Source: Hyperoodon ampullatus
Taxonomy: Eukaryota > Chordata > Mammalia > Artiodactyla > Ziphiidae
Direction: 5' to 3'
NCBI GenBank assembly: GCA_949752795.1
Contig: CATKHW010000366.1
Span: 62,001-126,000, forward strand
Length of the DNA stretch: 64,000 bases
Of this stretch, positions 36,734 to 50,636 are shown piece after piece (the stretch's first letter is position 1; each line of letters begins with the position of its first letter). Under the pieces are notes generated by a model, which was given only the letters and a program-made list of their open reading frames with translations, searched no databases and was not told the origin of the DNA. The translations under genes were made by a program, and so were the position numbers.

Positions 36734-38471
36734 CTTGGCCAAAAAGGGCGTATGCGTTTCCTCCTGAATATATTCAGGAGAAAACGCATACGCCCTTTTT
36801 GGCCAAGTGCATCATTGTCGAAGTTGGGCCCCACTTCCTGTGCTTTAAAGGCGATTCCAACGTACCTCTTGAAATCTGTTTCCTGCTATTCTGCCTCGCT
36901 TTCAAGTCCGCATCGTTGCCTTCCCTCAACAGATTTTTGGACGATAGTTGTCCTTTATTACTCAGCCAGTTTGTGAATTGCTGTGCCCCTGAGCTCCATT
37001 TTTCAACTCGTTTTTGGTGAGGTGACCTCAAGTCCAAAATTTTGGTTCAGGAACTTTACTGGTTCCCGGGGTTGGCTGAGACTTGGGTTAATTCTTCTTC
37101 CTGCCGGGAAATTACAGTGATATTTGCCCGTCCAAATGCCTAACAGCTACTCTCTCATTGGTTCTCCCTCCTCCCTTTCATCCTCTGCCAAATTGGCAAC
37201 CTGTGCGAACCAGGAGGTTAAAGGGGCTGTCTCTCCAAGTTGGGAGGTTGATAGTAAAGCAGATGGAATGTCAAACCGGAGCACCAGGAGAGGGACTATT
37301 CGTTGAGTTTTACAAACCTTTCGTATTCACAGTGTGTCCGTTCTCTAGGTTTCCTGTACATGTTATAACTGCAGTAATATTCCCTTCAACCTGGAGAGTT
37401 GGGACCCATGGAATGGGTGCCATGCATTATTGCTTTAAAGGGTCTGCATTTGCTCACCCAATCTCACCAATCCTCTCAGTCCCAAGTTTCCAGCCTTATG
37501 CCACATCCAGCTGTCGTTGTAAATAGGGTCATTCCAGGTTTCAACAGAGACCCTGAAGGAATTGTAAAGAATTTCCCAGTTTTTTTGTTTTGTTTTTGAA
37601 ATTCCTTTTTATAGTGTGTTTGAGCTGATTCTCGCTGCCATGTTTATGCCAGTCTAATCACACTTGATTCCCTTACGGAGACATATCAATCCATAGGTTT
37701 TAAGATTCTTACTAGTCAGATATATTCCTCTGCGGGAAATATGGGGTTTTGAGTCCCTTTCACTGAGGAAGGTGTAGGTCTTGTCTATTCCATAGTTGGT
37801 TTTTGGAACGGTACCTGTGCTTATATCAAACTCTGGTTTTATGCATCACCCCACCTCTCCTTCCACCTTAAGCAGGCATAAGAGTGTTTTCTAAATGTGA
37901 GACACTGTTCTCTTTCCTAACTCAGTTCAAGTGTAGCCATGTTTACAGGATCTTCATAAGTGATATCTTATGATAAGTTTCTTTTTCTCTGTGACTTATT
38001 TCACTTAGAATCATCGTACCTGAATCCACCCATTTTGCTGCTACTGGTCTTATGACATTGATTTCATGGCTGAGGGATATTCCATCGTACGTAAGTACCA
38101 CAATTTTTTGAACCATTTTAATATTTCCTGGGATATTTAAGGTGTACCCAAGTTGAGGTCCTTGTAAGCAGTGCAGCCCTAAATTTTGGGGTGGCTCTGT
38201 CTTATTGATTTTCAGTTTTCCCAAGGAATATTCCCTAGACTGGAAGTGCCCTTGGCTCTGTAGCTCTGTTCTTTACTTGTTTTTGGGAACACAATGCACT
38301 CCTCCAGAGAGGCAGTTGGCAATTTACATCCCGCCCATCAGCATAACAAGGCTCCCTGTTCTCCAGGGCCTGTCTTGCCTTTCTGGTTTTTACACATTTT
38401 GTGGATGTCCCTTTTGACCGGTGGGAAGTGATACTTCTTTGTAGTGCAGATTTGCATTGCCCGCTTGCTTG
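36734..38471 (-). repeat. Satellite unit 5 (HOR monomer b)
   Basis: Palindrome at 36734-36807 with one mismatch (GTTTCCTCC in the left arm). Monomer-b variants shared with unit 7: CTTTACTGGTTC, GAAATTACAGTG, CTCCCTCCTCCC (near 37163), CCAAGTTTCCAGCC (near 37481) and GTTGTAAATAGGG (near 37516). Confidence 0.93.
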
Positions 38472-40208
38472 CTTGGCCAAAAAGGGCGTATGCTTTTTCT
38501 CCTGAATATATTCAGGAGAAAACGCATACGCCCTTTTTGGATAAGTGCATCATTGTCGAAGTTGGGCCCCTCTTCCTGTGCTTTAAAGGCGATTCCAACG
38601 TACCTCTTGAAATCTGTTTCCTGCTATTCTGCCTCGCTTTCAAGTCTGCCGCGTGGCCTTCCCTCAACTGATTTTTGGACGATAGTTGTCCTTTATTTCT
38701 CGGCCAGTTCGTGAATTGCTGTGCCCCTGAGCTCCATTTTTCAACTCGTTTTTGGTGAGCTGACCGTAAGTCCAAAATTTTGGTTCAGGACCTATGCTGG
38801 TTCCCAGTGGGTGGCTGAGACTTTGGTTAATTCTTCTTCCTGCCGGGAAGTTAGAGTGATATGTGCCCGTCCAAATGCCTAACAGCTACTCTCTCATTGG
38901 TTCTCCCTCTTCCCTTTCAACCTCTGCCAAATTGGAAACATGTGCAAACCAGGAGGTTAAAGGGGCTGTCTCTCCAAGTTGGGAGATTGATAGTAAAGCA
39001 GATGGAAAGTCAAACCGGAGCACCAGGAGAGGGACTATTCGTTGAGTTTTAGAAACCTTTCGTATTCACAGTGTGTCCATTCTCTAGGTTTCCCGTACAT
39101 GTTATAACTGTAGTAATATTCCCTTCAACCTGGAGATTTGGGAACCATGGAATGGGTGCCATGCATTATTGCTTAAAGGGTCTGCATTTGCTCACCAAAT
39201 CTCACCAATCCTCTCAGTCCCAAGTGACCAGCCTTATGCCACATCCAGCTGTCGTTGTCGATAGGGTCATTCCAGGTTTCATCAGAGACCCTGAAAGAAT
39301 TGTAAAGAATTTCCCAGTTTTTTTGTTTTGTTTTTGAAATTCCTTTTTATAGTGGGTTTGAGCTGATTCTCGCTGCCATGTTTATGCCAGTCGAGACACA
39401 CTTGATTCCCTTACGGAGACATATCAATCCATAGGTTTTAAGATTCTTACTAGTCAGATATATTCCTCTGCGGGAAATATGGGGTTTTGAGTCCCTTTCA
39501 CTGAGGAAGGTGTAGGTCTTGTCTATTCCATAGTTGGTTTTTGGAACGGTACCTCTGCTTATATCAAACTCTGGTTTATGCATCACCCCACCTCTCCTTC
39601 CCCCTTAAGCAGGCATAAGAGTGTTTTCTAAATGTGAGACACTGTTCTCTTTCCTAACTCAGTTCAAGTGTAGCCATGTTTACAGGATCTTCATAAGTGA
39701 TATCTTATGATAAGTTTCTTTTTCTCTGTGACTTATTTCACTTAGAATCATCGTATCTGAATCTACCCATTTTGTTGCTACTGGTCTTATGACATTGATT
39801 TCATGGCTGAGGGATATTCCATCGTACGTAAGTACCACAATTTTTTGAACCATTTTTATATATCCTGGGATATTTAAGGTGTACCCAAGTTGAGGTCCTT
39901 GTAAGCTGTGCAGCCCTAAATTTTTGGGTGGCTCTGTCTTATTGATTTTCAGTTTTCCCAAGGAATATTCCCTAGACTGGAAGTGGCCTTGGCTCTGTAG
40001 CTCTGTTGTTTACTTGTTTTCGGGAACACAATGCACTCCTCCAGAGAGGCAGTTGGCAATTTACATCCCGCCCATCAGCATAACTAGGCTCCCTGTTCTC
40101 CAGTGCCTGTCTTGCCTTTCTGGTTTTTACACATTTTGTGGATGTACCTTTTGACCGGTGGGAAGTGATACTTCTTTGTAGTGCAGATTTGCATTGCCCG
40201 CTTGCTTG
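38472..40208 (-). repeat. Satellite unit 6 (HOR monomer a)
   Basis: Palindrome at 38472-38545 with changes in both arms (TATGCTTTTTC; TTTTTGGATAAG). It shares the monomer-a variants of unit 4 (GGGAAGTTAGAGTG near 38845, GGAAACA, GGGAACCATGG, CACCAAATC). Private changes include GTCTGCCGCGTGG near 38645. Confidence 0.93.
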
Positions 40209-41946
40209 CTTGGCCAAAAAGGGCGTATGCGTTTTCTCCTGAATATATTCAGGAGAAAACGCATACGCCCTTTTTTGCCAAGTGCATCATTGTCGAAGTT
40301 GGGCCCCTCTTCCTGTGCTTTAAAGGCGATTGCAACGTACCTCTTGAAATCTGTTTCCTGCTATTCTGCCTCGCTTTCAAGTCCGCCTCATTGCGTTCCC
40401 TCAACAGATTTTTGGACGATAGTTGTCCTTTATTACTCGGCCAGTTTGTGAATTGCTGTGCCCCTGAGCTCCATTTTTCAACTCGTTTTTGGTGAGCTGA
40501 CCGCAAGTCCAAAATTTTGGTTCAGGACCTTTACTGGTTCGCGGGGGTGGCTGAGACTTTGGTTAATTCTTCTTCCTGCCGGGAAATTACAGTGATATGT
40601 GCCCGTCCAAATGCCTAACAGCTACTCTCTCATTGGTTCTCCCTCCTCCCTTTCATCCTCTGCCAAATTGGCAACCTGTGCGAACCAGGAGTTTAAAGGG
40701 GCTGTCTCTCCAAGTTGGGAGGTTGATAGTAAAGCAGATGGAAAGTCAAACCGGAGCACCAGGAGAGGGATTATTCGTTGAGTTTTAGAAACGTTTCGTA
40801 TTCACAGTGTGTCCGTTCTCTAGGTTTCCGGTACATGTTATAACTGTAGTAATATTCCCTTCAACCTGGAGAGTTGGGACCCATGGAATGGGTGCCATGC
40901 ATTATTGCTTTAAAGGGTCTGCATTTGCTCACCCAATCTCACCAATCCTCTCAGTCCCAAGTTTCCAGCCTTATGCCACATCCAGCTGTCGTTGTAAATA
41001 GGGTCATTCCAGGTTTCATCATAGACCCTGAAGGAATTGTAAAGAATTTCCCAATTTTTTTGTTTTGTTTTTGAAATTCCTTTTTATAGTGGGTTTGAGC
41101 TGATTCTCGCTGCCATGTTTATGCCAGTCTAGACACACTTGATTCCCTTACGGAGACATATCAATACATAGGTTTTAAGATACTTACTAGTCAGATATAT
41201 TCCTCTGCGGGAAATATGGGGTTTTGAGTCCCTTTCACTGAGGAAGGTGTAGGTCTTGTCTATTCCATAGTTGGTTTTTGGAACGGTACCTGTGCTTATA
41301 TCAAACTCTGGTTTTATGCATCACCCCACCTCTCCTTCCCCCTTAAGCAGGCATAAGAGTGTTTTCTAAATGTGAGACACTGTTCTCTTTCCTAACTCAG
41401 TTCAAGTGTAGCCATGTTTACAGGATCTTCATAAGTGATATCTTATGATAAGTTTCTTTTTCTCTGTGACTTATTTCACTTAGAATCATCGTACCTGAAT
41501 CTACCCATTTTGCTGCTACTGGTCTTATGACATTGATTTCATGGCTGAGGGATATTCCATCGTACGTAAGTACCACAATTTTTTGAACCATTTTTATATT
41601 TCCTGGGATATTTAAGGTGTACCCAAGTTGAGGTCCTTGTAAGCAGTGCAGCCCTAAATTTTTGGGTGGCTCTGTCTTATTGATTTTCAGTTTTCCCAAG
41701 GAATATTCCCTAGACTGGAAGTGCCCTTGGCTCTGTAGCTCTGTTCTTTACTTGTTTTAGGGAAAACAATGCACTCCTCCAGAGAGGCAGTTGGCAATTT
41801 ACATCCCACCCATCAGCATAACAAGGCTCCCTGTTCTCCAGGGCCTGTCTTGCCTTTCTGGTTTTTACACATTTTGTGGATGTCCCTTTTGACCGGTGGG
41901 AAGTGATACTTCTTTGTATTGCAGATTTGCATTGCCCACATGCTTG
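40209..41946 (-). repeat. Satellite unit 7 (HOR monomer b)
   Basis: Palindrome at 40209-40282 with one change (TTTTTTGCC). It shares the monomer-b variants of unit 5 (CTCCCTCCTCCC near 40639, CCAAGTTTCCAGCC, GTTGTAAATAGGG). The dimer 4-5 is thus repeated as 6-7. Confidence 0.93.
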
Positions 41947-43683
41947 CTTGCCAAAAAGGGCGTATGCGTTTTCTCCTGAATATATTCAGGATAAAACGTA
42001 TACGCCCTTTTTGGCCAAGTGCATCATTGTCGAAGTTGTGCCCCTCTTCCTGTGCTTTAAAGGCGATTCCAACGTACCTCTTGAAATCTGTTTCCTCCTA
42101 TTCTGCCTCGCTTTCAAGTCCGCCTCGTTGCCTTCCCTCAACTGATTTTTGGACGATAGTTGTCCTTTATTACTCGGCCAGTTTTTGAATTGCTGTGCCC
42201 CTGAGCTCCATTTTTCAACTCGTTTTTGGTGAGCTGACCGCAAGTCGAAAATTTTGCTTCAGGACCTATACTGGTTCCCGGTGGGTGGCTGAGACTTTGG
42301 TTAATTCTTCTTCCTGCCGGGAAATTAGAGTGATATGTGCCCGTCCAAATGCCTAACAGCTACTCTCTCATTGGTTCTCCCTCTTCCCTTTCATCCTCTG
42401 CCAAATTAGAAACCTGTGCGAACCAGGAGGTTAAAGGGGCTGTCTCTCCAAGTTGGGAAGTTGATAGTAAAGCAGATGTAAAGTCTAACCGGAGCACCAG
42501 GAGAGGGACTATTCGTTGAGTTTTAGAAACCTTTCGTATTCACAGTGTGTCTGTTTTCTAGGTTTCCCGTACATGTTATAGCTGTAGTAATATTCCCTTC
42601 AACCTGGAGAGTTGGGACACATGGTATGGGTGCCAGGCATTTGTGCTTTAAAGGGTCTGCATTTGCTCACCCAATCTCACCAATCGTCTCAGTCCCAAGT
42701 GTCCCTCCATATGCCACATCCAGCTGTCATTGTAGATAGGGTCATTCCAGGTTTCATCAGAGACCCTGAAGGAATTGTAAAGAATTTCCCAGATTTTTTG
42801 TTTTGTTTTTGAAATTCCTTTTTATAGTGGGTTTGAGCTGATTCTCGCTGCCATGTTTATGCCAGTCTAGACACACTTGATTCCCTTATGGAGACATATC
42901 AATACATAGGTTTTAAGATTCTTACTAGTCAGATATATTCCTCTGCGGAAAATATGGTGTTTTGATTCCCTTTCACTGAGGAAGGTGTAGGTCTTGTCTA
43001 TTCCATAGTTGGTTTTTGGAACGGTACCTGTGCTTATATCAAACTCTGGTTTTATGCATCACCCCACCTCTCCTTCCAACTTAAGCAGGCATAAGAGTGT
43101 TTTCTAAATATGAGACACTGTTCTCTTTCCTAACTCAGTTCAAGTGTAGCCATGTTTATAGGATCTACATAAGTGATATCTTAGGATAAGTTTCTTTTTC
43201 TGTGTGACTTATTTCACTTAGAATCATCGTACCTGAATCCACCCATTTTGCTGCTACTGGTCTTATGACATTTATTTCATGGCTGAGGGATATTCCATCG
43301 TACGTAAGTACCACAATTTTTTGAACCATTTTTATATTTCCTGGGATACTTAAGGTGTATCCAAGCGAGGTCCTTGTAAGCAGTGCAGCCCTAAATTTTG
43401 GGGTGGCTCTGTCTTATTGATTTTCAGTTTTCCCAAGGTATATTCCCTAGACTGGAAGTGTCCTTGGCTCTGTAGCTCTGTTGTTTACTTGTTTTAGGGA
43501 ACACAATGCACTCCTCCAGAGAGGCAGTTGGCAATTTACATCCCGCCCATCAGCATAACAAGGCTCCCTGTTCTCCAGGGCCTGTCTTGCCTTTCTGGTT
43601 TTTACACATTTTGTGGATGTCCCTTTTGACCGGTCGGAAGTGATACTACTTTGTATTGCAGATTGGCATTGCCCGCTTCTTTT
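41947..43683 (-). repeat. Satellite unit 8
   Basis: Palindrome at 41947-42019, one base short in the left arm (CTTGCCAAAAAG) with further changes in the right (GGATAAAACGTATACG). First unit with the GGCATTTGTG variant (near 42636) and the ATGGTGTTTTG variant (near 42955). It shares GTGTCTGTTTTCTAGG (near 42547) with unit 12 and CAGATGTAAAG with unit 13. Confidence 0.93.
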
Positions 43684-45422
43684 CTTGTCCAAAAAGGGCG
43701 TATGCGTTTTCTCCTGAATATATTCAGGAGAAAATGCATACGCCCTTTTTGGGCAAGTGCATCATTGTCGAAGTTGTGCCCCTCTTCCTGTGCTTTAAAG
43801 GCGATTCCAACGTACTTCTTGAAATCTGTTTCCTGCTATTCTGACTCGCTTTCAAGTCCACCTCGTTGCCTTCCCTCAACAGATTTTTGGACGATAGTTG
43901 TCCTTTATTACTCGGGCAGTTTGTGAATTGCTGTGACCCTGAGCTCCATTTTTCAACTCGTTTTTGGTGAGCTGACCGCAAGTCCAAAATTTTGGTTCAG
44001 GACCTATACTGGTTCCCGGTGGGTGGCTGAGACTTTGGTTAATTCTTCTTCCTGCCTGGAAATTACAGTGATATGTGCCCGTCCAAATGCCTAACAGCTA
44101 CTCTCTCATTGGTTCTCCCTCTTCCCTTTCATCCTCTGGCAAATTGGCAACCTTTGTGAACCAGGAGGTTAAAGGGGCTGTCTCTCCAAGTTTGGAGGTT
44201 GATAGTAAAGCAGATGAAAAGTCAAACCGGAGCACCAGGAGAGGGACTATTCGTTGAGTTTTAGAAACCTTTCGTATTCACAGTGTGTCCGTTCTCTAGG
44301 TTTCCCGTACATGTTATAGCTGTAGTAATATTCCCTTCAACCTGGAGAGTTGGGGCCCATGGAATGGGTGCCAGGCATTTGTGATTTAAAGGGTCTGCAT
44401 TTGCTCTCCCAATCTCACCAAACCTCTCATTCCCAAGTGTCCTTCCTTATGCCACATCCAGCTGTCGTTGTAGATAGGGTCATTCCAGGTTTCATCAGGG
44501 ACCCTGAAGGAATTGTAAAGAATTTCCGAGTTTTTTTGTTTTGTTTTTGAAATTCCTTTTTATAGTGGGTTTGAGCTGATTCTCGCTGCCATGTTTATGC
44601 CAGTCTAGACACACTTGATTCCCTTAAGGAGACATATCAATACATATGTTTTAAGATTCTTACTAGTCAGATATATTCCTCTGCGGGAAATATGGGGTTT
44701 TGAGTCCCTTTCACTGAGGAAGGTGTAGGTCTTGTGTATTCCATAGTAGGTTTTTGGAACGGTACTTGTGCTTATATCAAACTCTGGTTTTATGCATCAC
44801 CCCACCTCTCCTTCCCCCTTAAGCAGGCATAAGAGTGTTTTCTAAATGTGAGACACTGTTCTCTTTCCTAACTCAGTTCAAGTGTAGCCATGTTTATAGG
44901 ATCTTCATAAGTGATATCTTATGATAAGTTTCTTTTTCTGTGTGACTTATTTCACTTAGAATCATCGTACCTGAATCCACCCATTTTGCTGCTACTGGTC
45001 TTATGACATTGATTTCATGGCTGAGGGATATTCCATCGTAAGTAAGTACCACAATTTTTTGAACCTTTTTTATATTTCCTGGGATACTTAAGGTGTATCA
45101 AAGTTGAGGTCCTTGTAAGCAGTGCAGCCGTAAATTTTGGGGTGGCTCTGTCTTATTGATTTTCAGTTTTCCCAAGGTATATTCCCTAGACTGGAAGTGC
45201 CCTTGGCTCTGTAGCTCTGTTGTTTACTTGTTTTAGGGAACACAATGCACTCCTCCAGAGAGGCAGCTGGCAATTTACATCCCGCCCATCAGCATAACAA
45301 GGCTCCCTGTTCTCCAGGGCCTGTCTTGCCTTTCTGGTTTTTACACATTTTGTGGATGTCCCTTTTGACCGGTGGGAAGTGATACTTCTTTGTAGTGCAG
45401 ATTTGCATTGCCCGCTTGCTTG
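43684..45422 (-). repeat. Satellite unit 9
   Basis: Palindrome at 43684-43757 with changes near both tips (CTTGTCC; GGGCAAG) and one inside the right arm. It shares a run of rare variants with unit 12: GTTGGGGCCCATGG (near 44350), CCAAACCTCTCA, GTGTCCTTCCTTATG, CATCAGGGACC, CTTGTGTATTCCATAGTAGG (near 44733) and GGTACTTGTGC. Confidence 0.93.
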
Positions 45423-47161
45423 CTTGGCCAAAAAGGGCGTATGCGTTTTCTCCTGAATATATTCAGGAGAAAACGCATACGCCCTTTTTGGCCAAGTGCA
45501 TCATTGTCGAAGTTGTGCCCCTCTTCCTGTGCTTTAAAGGCGATTCCAATGTACCTCTTGAAATCTGTTTCCTGCTATTCTGCCTCGATTTCAAGTCTGC
45601 CTCCTTGCCTTTCCTCAACAGATTTTTGGACGATAGTTGTCCTTTATTACTCGGCAAGTTTGTGAATTGCTGTGCCCCTGTGCTCCATTTTTCAACTCGT
45701 TTTTGGTGAGCTGACCGCAGTGCCAAAATTTTGGTTCAGGACCTATAATGGTTCCCGGGGGGTGGCTGACACTTTGGTTAATTCTTCTTCCTGCCGGGAA
45801 ATTACAGTGATATGTGCCCGTCCAAATGCCTAACAGCTACTCTCTCATTGCTTCTCCCTCTTCCCTTTCATCCTCTGCCAAATTGGAAACCTGTGCGAAC
45901 CAGTAGGTTAAAGGGGCTGTCTCTCCAAGTTGGGAGGTTGATAGTAAAGCAGATGGAAAGTCAAACCGGAACACCAGGATAGGGGCTATTCGTTGAGTTT
46001 TAGAAACCTTTTGTATTCACAGTGTGTCCGTTCTCTAGGTTTCCCGTACATGTTATAGCTGTAGTAATATTCCCTTCAACCTGGAGAGGTGGGACTCATG
46101 GAATGGGTGCCAAGCATTTGTGCTTTAAAGGGTCTGCATTTGCTCACCCAATCTCACCAATCGTCTCAATCCCAAGTGTCCCTCCTTATGCCACATCCAG
46201 CTGTCGTTGTAGATAGGGTCATTCCAGGTTTCATCAGAGACCCTGAAGGAATTGTAAAGAATTTCCCAGTTTTTTTGTTTTGTTTTTGAAATTCCTTTTT
46301 ATAGTGGGTTTGAGCTGATTCTCGCTGCCATGTTTATGCCAGTCTAGACACACTTGATTCCCTTACGGAGACATATCAATACATAGGTTTTAAGATTCTT
46401 ACTAGTCAGATATATTCCTCTGCCTGAAATATGGTGTTTTGAGTCCCTTTCACTGAGGAAGGTGTAGGTCTTGTCTATTCCATAGTTGGTTTTTGGTACG
46501 GTACTTCTGCTTATATCAAACTCTGGTTTTATGCATCACCCAACCTCTCCTTCCCCCTTAAGCAGGCATAAGAGTGTTTTCTAAATATGAGACACTGTTC
46601 TCTTTCCTAACTCAGTTAAAGTGTAGCCATGTTTATAGGATCTTTATAAGTGATATCATATGATAAGTTTCTTTTTCTGTGTGACTTATTTCACTTAGAA
46701 TCATCGTACCTGAATCCACCCATTTTGCTGCTACTGGTCTTATGACATTGATTTCATGGCTGAGGGATATTCCATCGTACGTAATTACCACAATTTTTTG
46801 AACCATTTTTATATTTCCTGGGATACTTAAGGTGTATCCAAGTTGAGGTCCTTGTAAGCAGAGCAGCCCTAAATTTTGGGGTGGCTCTGTCTCATTGATT
46901 TTCAGTTTTCCCAAGGTATATTCCCTAGACTGGAAGTGCCCTTGGCTCTGTAGCTGTCTTCTTTACTTGTTTTAGGGAACACAATGCACTCCTCCAGAGA
47001 GGCAGTTGGCAATTTACATCCCGCCCATCAGCATAACAAGGCTCCCAGTTCTCCAGGGCCTGTCTTGCCTTTCTGGTTTTTACACATTTTGTGGATGTCC
47101 CTTTTGACCGGTGGGAAGTGATACTTCTTTGTAGTGCAGATTTGAATTGCCCGCTTGCTTG
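45423..47161 (-). repeat. Satellite unit 10
   Basis: Perfect palindrome at 45423-45496. It has the ATGGTGTTTTG variant (near 46430) also seen in units 8 and 13, and AAATATGAGACAC (near 46583). Private changes include GACCGCAGTGCC near 45714 and GTAATTACC near 46780. Confidence 0.93.
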
Positions 47162-48897
47162 CTTGGCCAAAAAGGGCGTATGCGTTTTCTCCTGAATATA
47201 TTCAGGAGAAAACGCATACGCCCTTTTTGGCCAAGTGCATCATTGTCGAAGTTGTGCCCCTCTTCCTGTGCTTTAAAGGCGATTCCAACGTACCTCTTGA
47301 AATCTGTTTCCTGCTATTCGGCCTCGCTTTCAAGTCCGCCTCGTTGCCTTTCCTCAACACATTTTTGGACGATAGTTGTCCTTTATTACTCGGCCAGTTT
47401 GTGAATTGCTGTGCCCCTGAGCTCCATTTTTTAACTCGTTTTTGGTGAGCTGACCGCAAGTCCAAAATTTTGCTTCAGGACCTATACTGGTTCCCGGTGG
47501 GTGGCTGAGACTTTGGTTAATTCTTCTTCCTGCCTGGAAATTACAGTGATATGTGCCTGTCCAAATGCCTAACAGCTACTCTCTCATTGGTTCTCCCTCT
47601 TCCCTTTCATCCTCTGCCAAATTGGCAACCTGTGCGAACCACGAGGTTAAAGGGGCTGTCTCTCCAAGTTGGGAGGTTGATAGTAAAGCAGATGGAAAGT
47701 CAAACCGGAGCACCAGGAGAGGGACTATTCGTTGAGTTTAGAAAACTTTCATATTCACAGTGTGTCCGTTCTCTAGGTTTCCCGTACATGTTATAGCTGT
47801 AGTAATATTCCCTTCAACCTGGAGAGTTGGGACCCATGTAATGGGTGCCAGGCATTTGTGCTTTAAAGGGTCTGCATTTGCTCACCCAATCTCACCAATC
47901 GTCTCAGTCCCAAGTGTCCCTCCTATGCCACATCCAGCTGTCGTTGTAGATAGGGTCATTCCAGGTTTCATCAGAGCCCTGAAGGAATTGTAAAGAATTT
48001 CCCAGTTTTTTTATTTTGTTTTTGAAATTCCTTTTTATAGTGGGCTTGAGCTGATTCCCGCTGCCATATTTATACCAGTCTAGACACACTTGATTCCCTT
48101 ACGGAGACATATCTATACATAGGTTTTAAGATTCTTACTAGTCTGATATATTCCTCTGCGGGAAATATGGGGTTTTGAGTCCCTTTCACTGAGGAATGTG
48201 TAGGTCTTGTCTATTCCATAGTTGGTTTTTGGAACGGTACCTGTGCTTATATCAAACTCTGGTTTTATGCATCACCCCACCTCTCCTTCCCCCTTAAGCA
48301 GGCATAAGTGTGTTTTCTAAATATGAGACACTGTTCTCTTTCCTAACTCAGTTCAAGTGTAGCCATGTTTATAGGATCTTCTTAAGTGATATCTTATGAT
48401 AAGTTTCTTTTTCTGTGTGACTTATTTCACTTAGAATCCCCGAACCTGAATCCACCCATTTTGCTACTACTGGTCTTATGACATTGATTTCATGGCTGAG
48501 GGATATTCCATCGTACGTAAGTACCACAGTTTTTTGAACCATTTTTATATTTCCTGGGATATTTAAGGTGTACCCAAGTTGAGGTCCTTGTAAGCAGTGC
48601 AGCCCTAAATTTTGGGGTGGCTCTGTCTTATTGATTTTCAGTTTTCCCAAGGTATATTCCCTAGACTGGAAGTGCCCTTGGCTCTGTAGCTCTGTTGTTT
48701 ACTTGTTTTAGGGAACACAATGCACTCCTCCAGAGAGGCAGTTGGCAATTTACATCCCGCCCATCAGCATAACAAGGCTCCCTGTTCTCCAGGGCCTGTC
48801 TTTCCTTTCTGGTTTTTACACATTTTGTGGATGTCCCTTTTGACCGGTGGGAAGTGATACTTCTTTGTAGTGCAGATTTGCATTGCCCGCTTGCTTG
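47162..48897 (-). repeat. Satellite unit 11
   Basis: Perfect palindrome at 47162-47235. It shares CCTGCCTGGAAATTACAGTG (near 47529) with unit 9. At 1736 bases it is the shortest full unit, with small deletions near 47739, 47923 and 47979. Confidence 0.93.
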
Positions 48898-50636
48898 CTT
48901 GGCCAAAAAGGGCGTATGCGTTTTCTCCTGAATATATTCAGGAGAAAACGCATACGCCCTTTTTGGCCAAGTGCATCATTGTCGAAGTTGTGCCCCTCTT
49001 CCTGTGCTTTTAAGGTGATTCCAACGTACCTCTTGAAATCTGTTTCCTGCTATTCTGCCTCGCTTTCAAGTGCACATCGTTGCCTTTCCTCAACAGATTT
49101 TTGGACGATAGTTGTCCGTTATTACTCGGCCAGTTTGTGAATTGCTGTGCCCCTGAGCTCCATTTTTGAACTCGTTTTTGGTGAGCTGACCGCAAGTCCA
49201 ACATTTTGGTTCAGGACCTATGCTGGTTCCCGGTGGGGGGCTGAGACTTTGGTTAATTCTTCTTCCTGCCAGGAAATTACAGTGATATGTGCCCGTCCAA
49301 ATGCCTAACAGCTACTCTCTCATTGGTTCTCCCTCTTCCCTTTCATCCTCTGCCAAATTGGCAACCTGTGCGAACCAGGAAGTTAGAGGGGCTGTCTCTC
49401 CAAGTTGGGAGGTTGATAGTAAAGCAGATGGAAAGTCAAACCAGAGCACCAGGAGAGGGACTATTCGTTGAGTTTTAGAAACCTTTCGTATTCACAGTGT
49501 GTCTGTTTTCTAGGTTTCCCGTACATGTTATAGCTGTAGTAATATTCCCTTCAACCTGGAGAGTTGGGGCCCATGGAATGGGTGCCAGGCATTTGTGCTT
49601 TAAAGGGTCTGCATTTGCTCACCCAATCTCACCAAACCTCTCAGTCCCAAGTGTCCTTCCTTATGCCACATCCAGCTGTCATTGTAGATAGGGTCATTCC
49701 AGGTTTCATCAGGGACCCTGAAGGAATTGTAAAGAATTTCCCAGTTTTTTTGTTTTGTTTTTGAAATTCCTTTTTATAGTGGGTTTGAGCTGATTCTCGC
49801 TGCCATGTTTATGCCAGTCTAGACACACTTGATTCCCTTAAGGAGACATATCAATACATATGTTTTAAGATTCTTACTAGTCAGATATATTCCTCTGCGG
49901 GAAATATGGGGTTTTGAGCCCCTTTCACTGAGGAAGGTGTAGGTCTTGTGTATTCCATAGTAGGTTTTTGGAACGGTACTTGTGCTTATATCAAACTCTG
50001 GTTTTATGCATCACCCCACCTCTCCTTCCCCCTTAAGCAGGCATAAGAGTGTTTTCTAAATGTGAGACACTGTTCTCTTTCCTAACTCAGGTCAAGTGTA
50101 GCCATGTTTATAGGATCTTCATAAGTGATATCTTATGATAAGTTTCTTTTTCTGTGTGACTTATTTCACTTAGAATCATCGTACCTGAATCCACCCATTT
50201 TGCTGCTACTGGTCTTATGACATTGATTTCATGGCTGAGGGATATTTCATCGTAAGTAAGTACCACAATTTTTTGAACCTTTTTTATATTTCCTGGGATA
50301 CTTAAGGTGTATCCAAGTTGAGGTCCTTGTAAGCAGTGCAGCCCTAAATTTTGGGGTGGCTCTGTCTTATTGATTTTCAGTTTTCCCAAGGTATATTCCC
50401 TAGACTGGAAGTGCCCTTGGCTCTGTAGCTCTCTTGTTTACTTGTTTTAGGGAACACAATGCACTCCTCCAGAGAGGCAGTTGGCAATTTACATCCCGCC
50501 CATCAGCATAACAAGGCTCCCTGTTCTCCAGGGCCTGTCTTGCCTTTCTGGTTTTTACACATTTTGTGGATGTCCCTTTTGACCTTTGGGAAGTGATACT
50601 TCTTTGTAGTGCAGATTTGCATTGCCCGCTTTCTTG
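48898..50636 (-). repeat. Satellite unit 12 (mosaic)
   Basis: Perfect palindrome at 48898-48971. The first half shares rare variants with unit 16 (CCTGCCAGGAAATTACAG near 49266, CCAGGAAGTTAGAGGGG near 49375, AAACCAGAGCACC). The second half shares rare variants with unit 9 (GTTGGGGCCCATGG near 49564, CTTGTGTATTCCATAGTAGG near 49947). A mosaic of two lineages. Confidence 0.93.
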
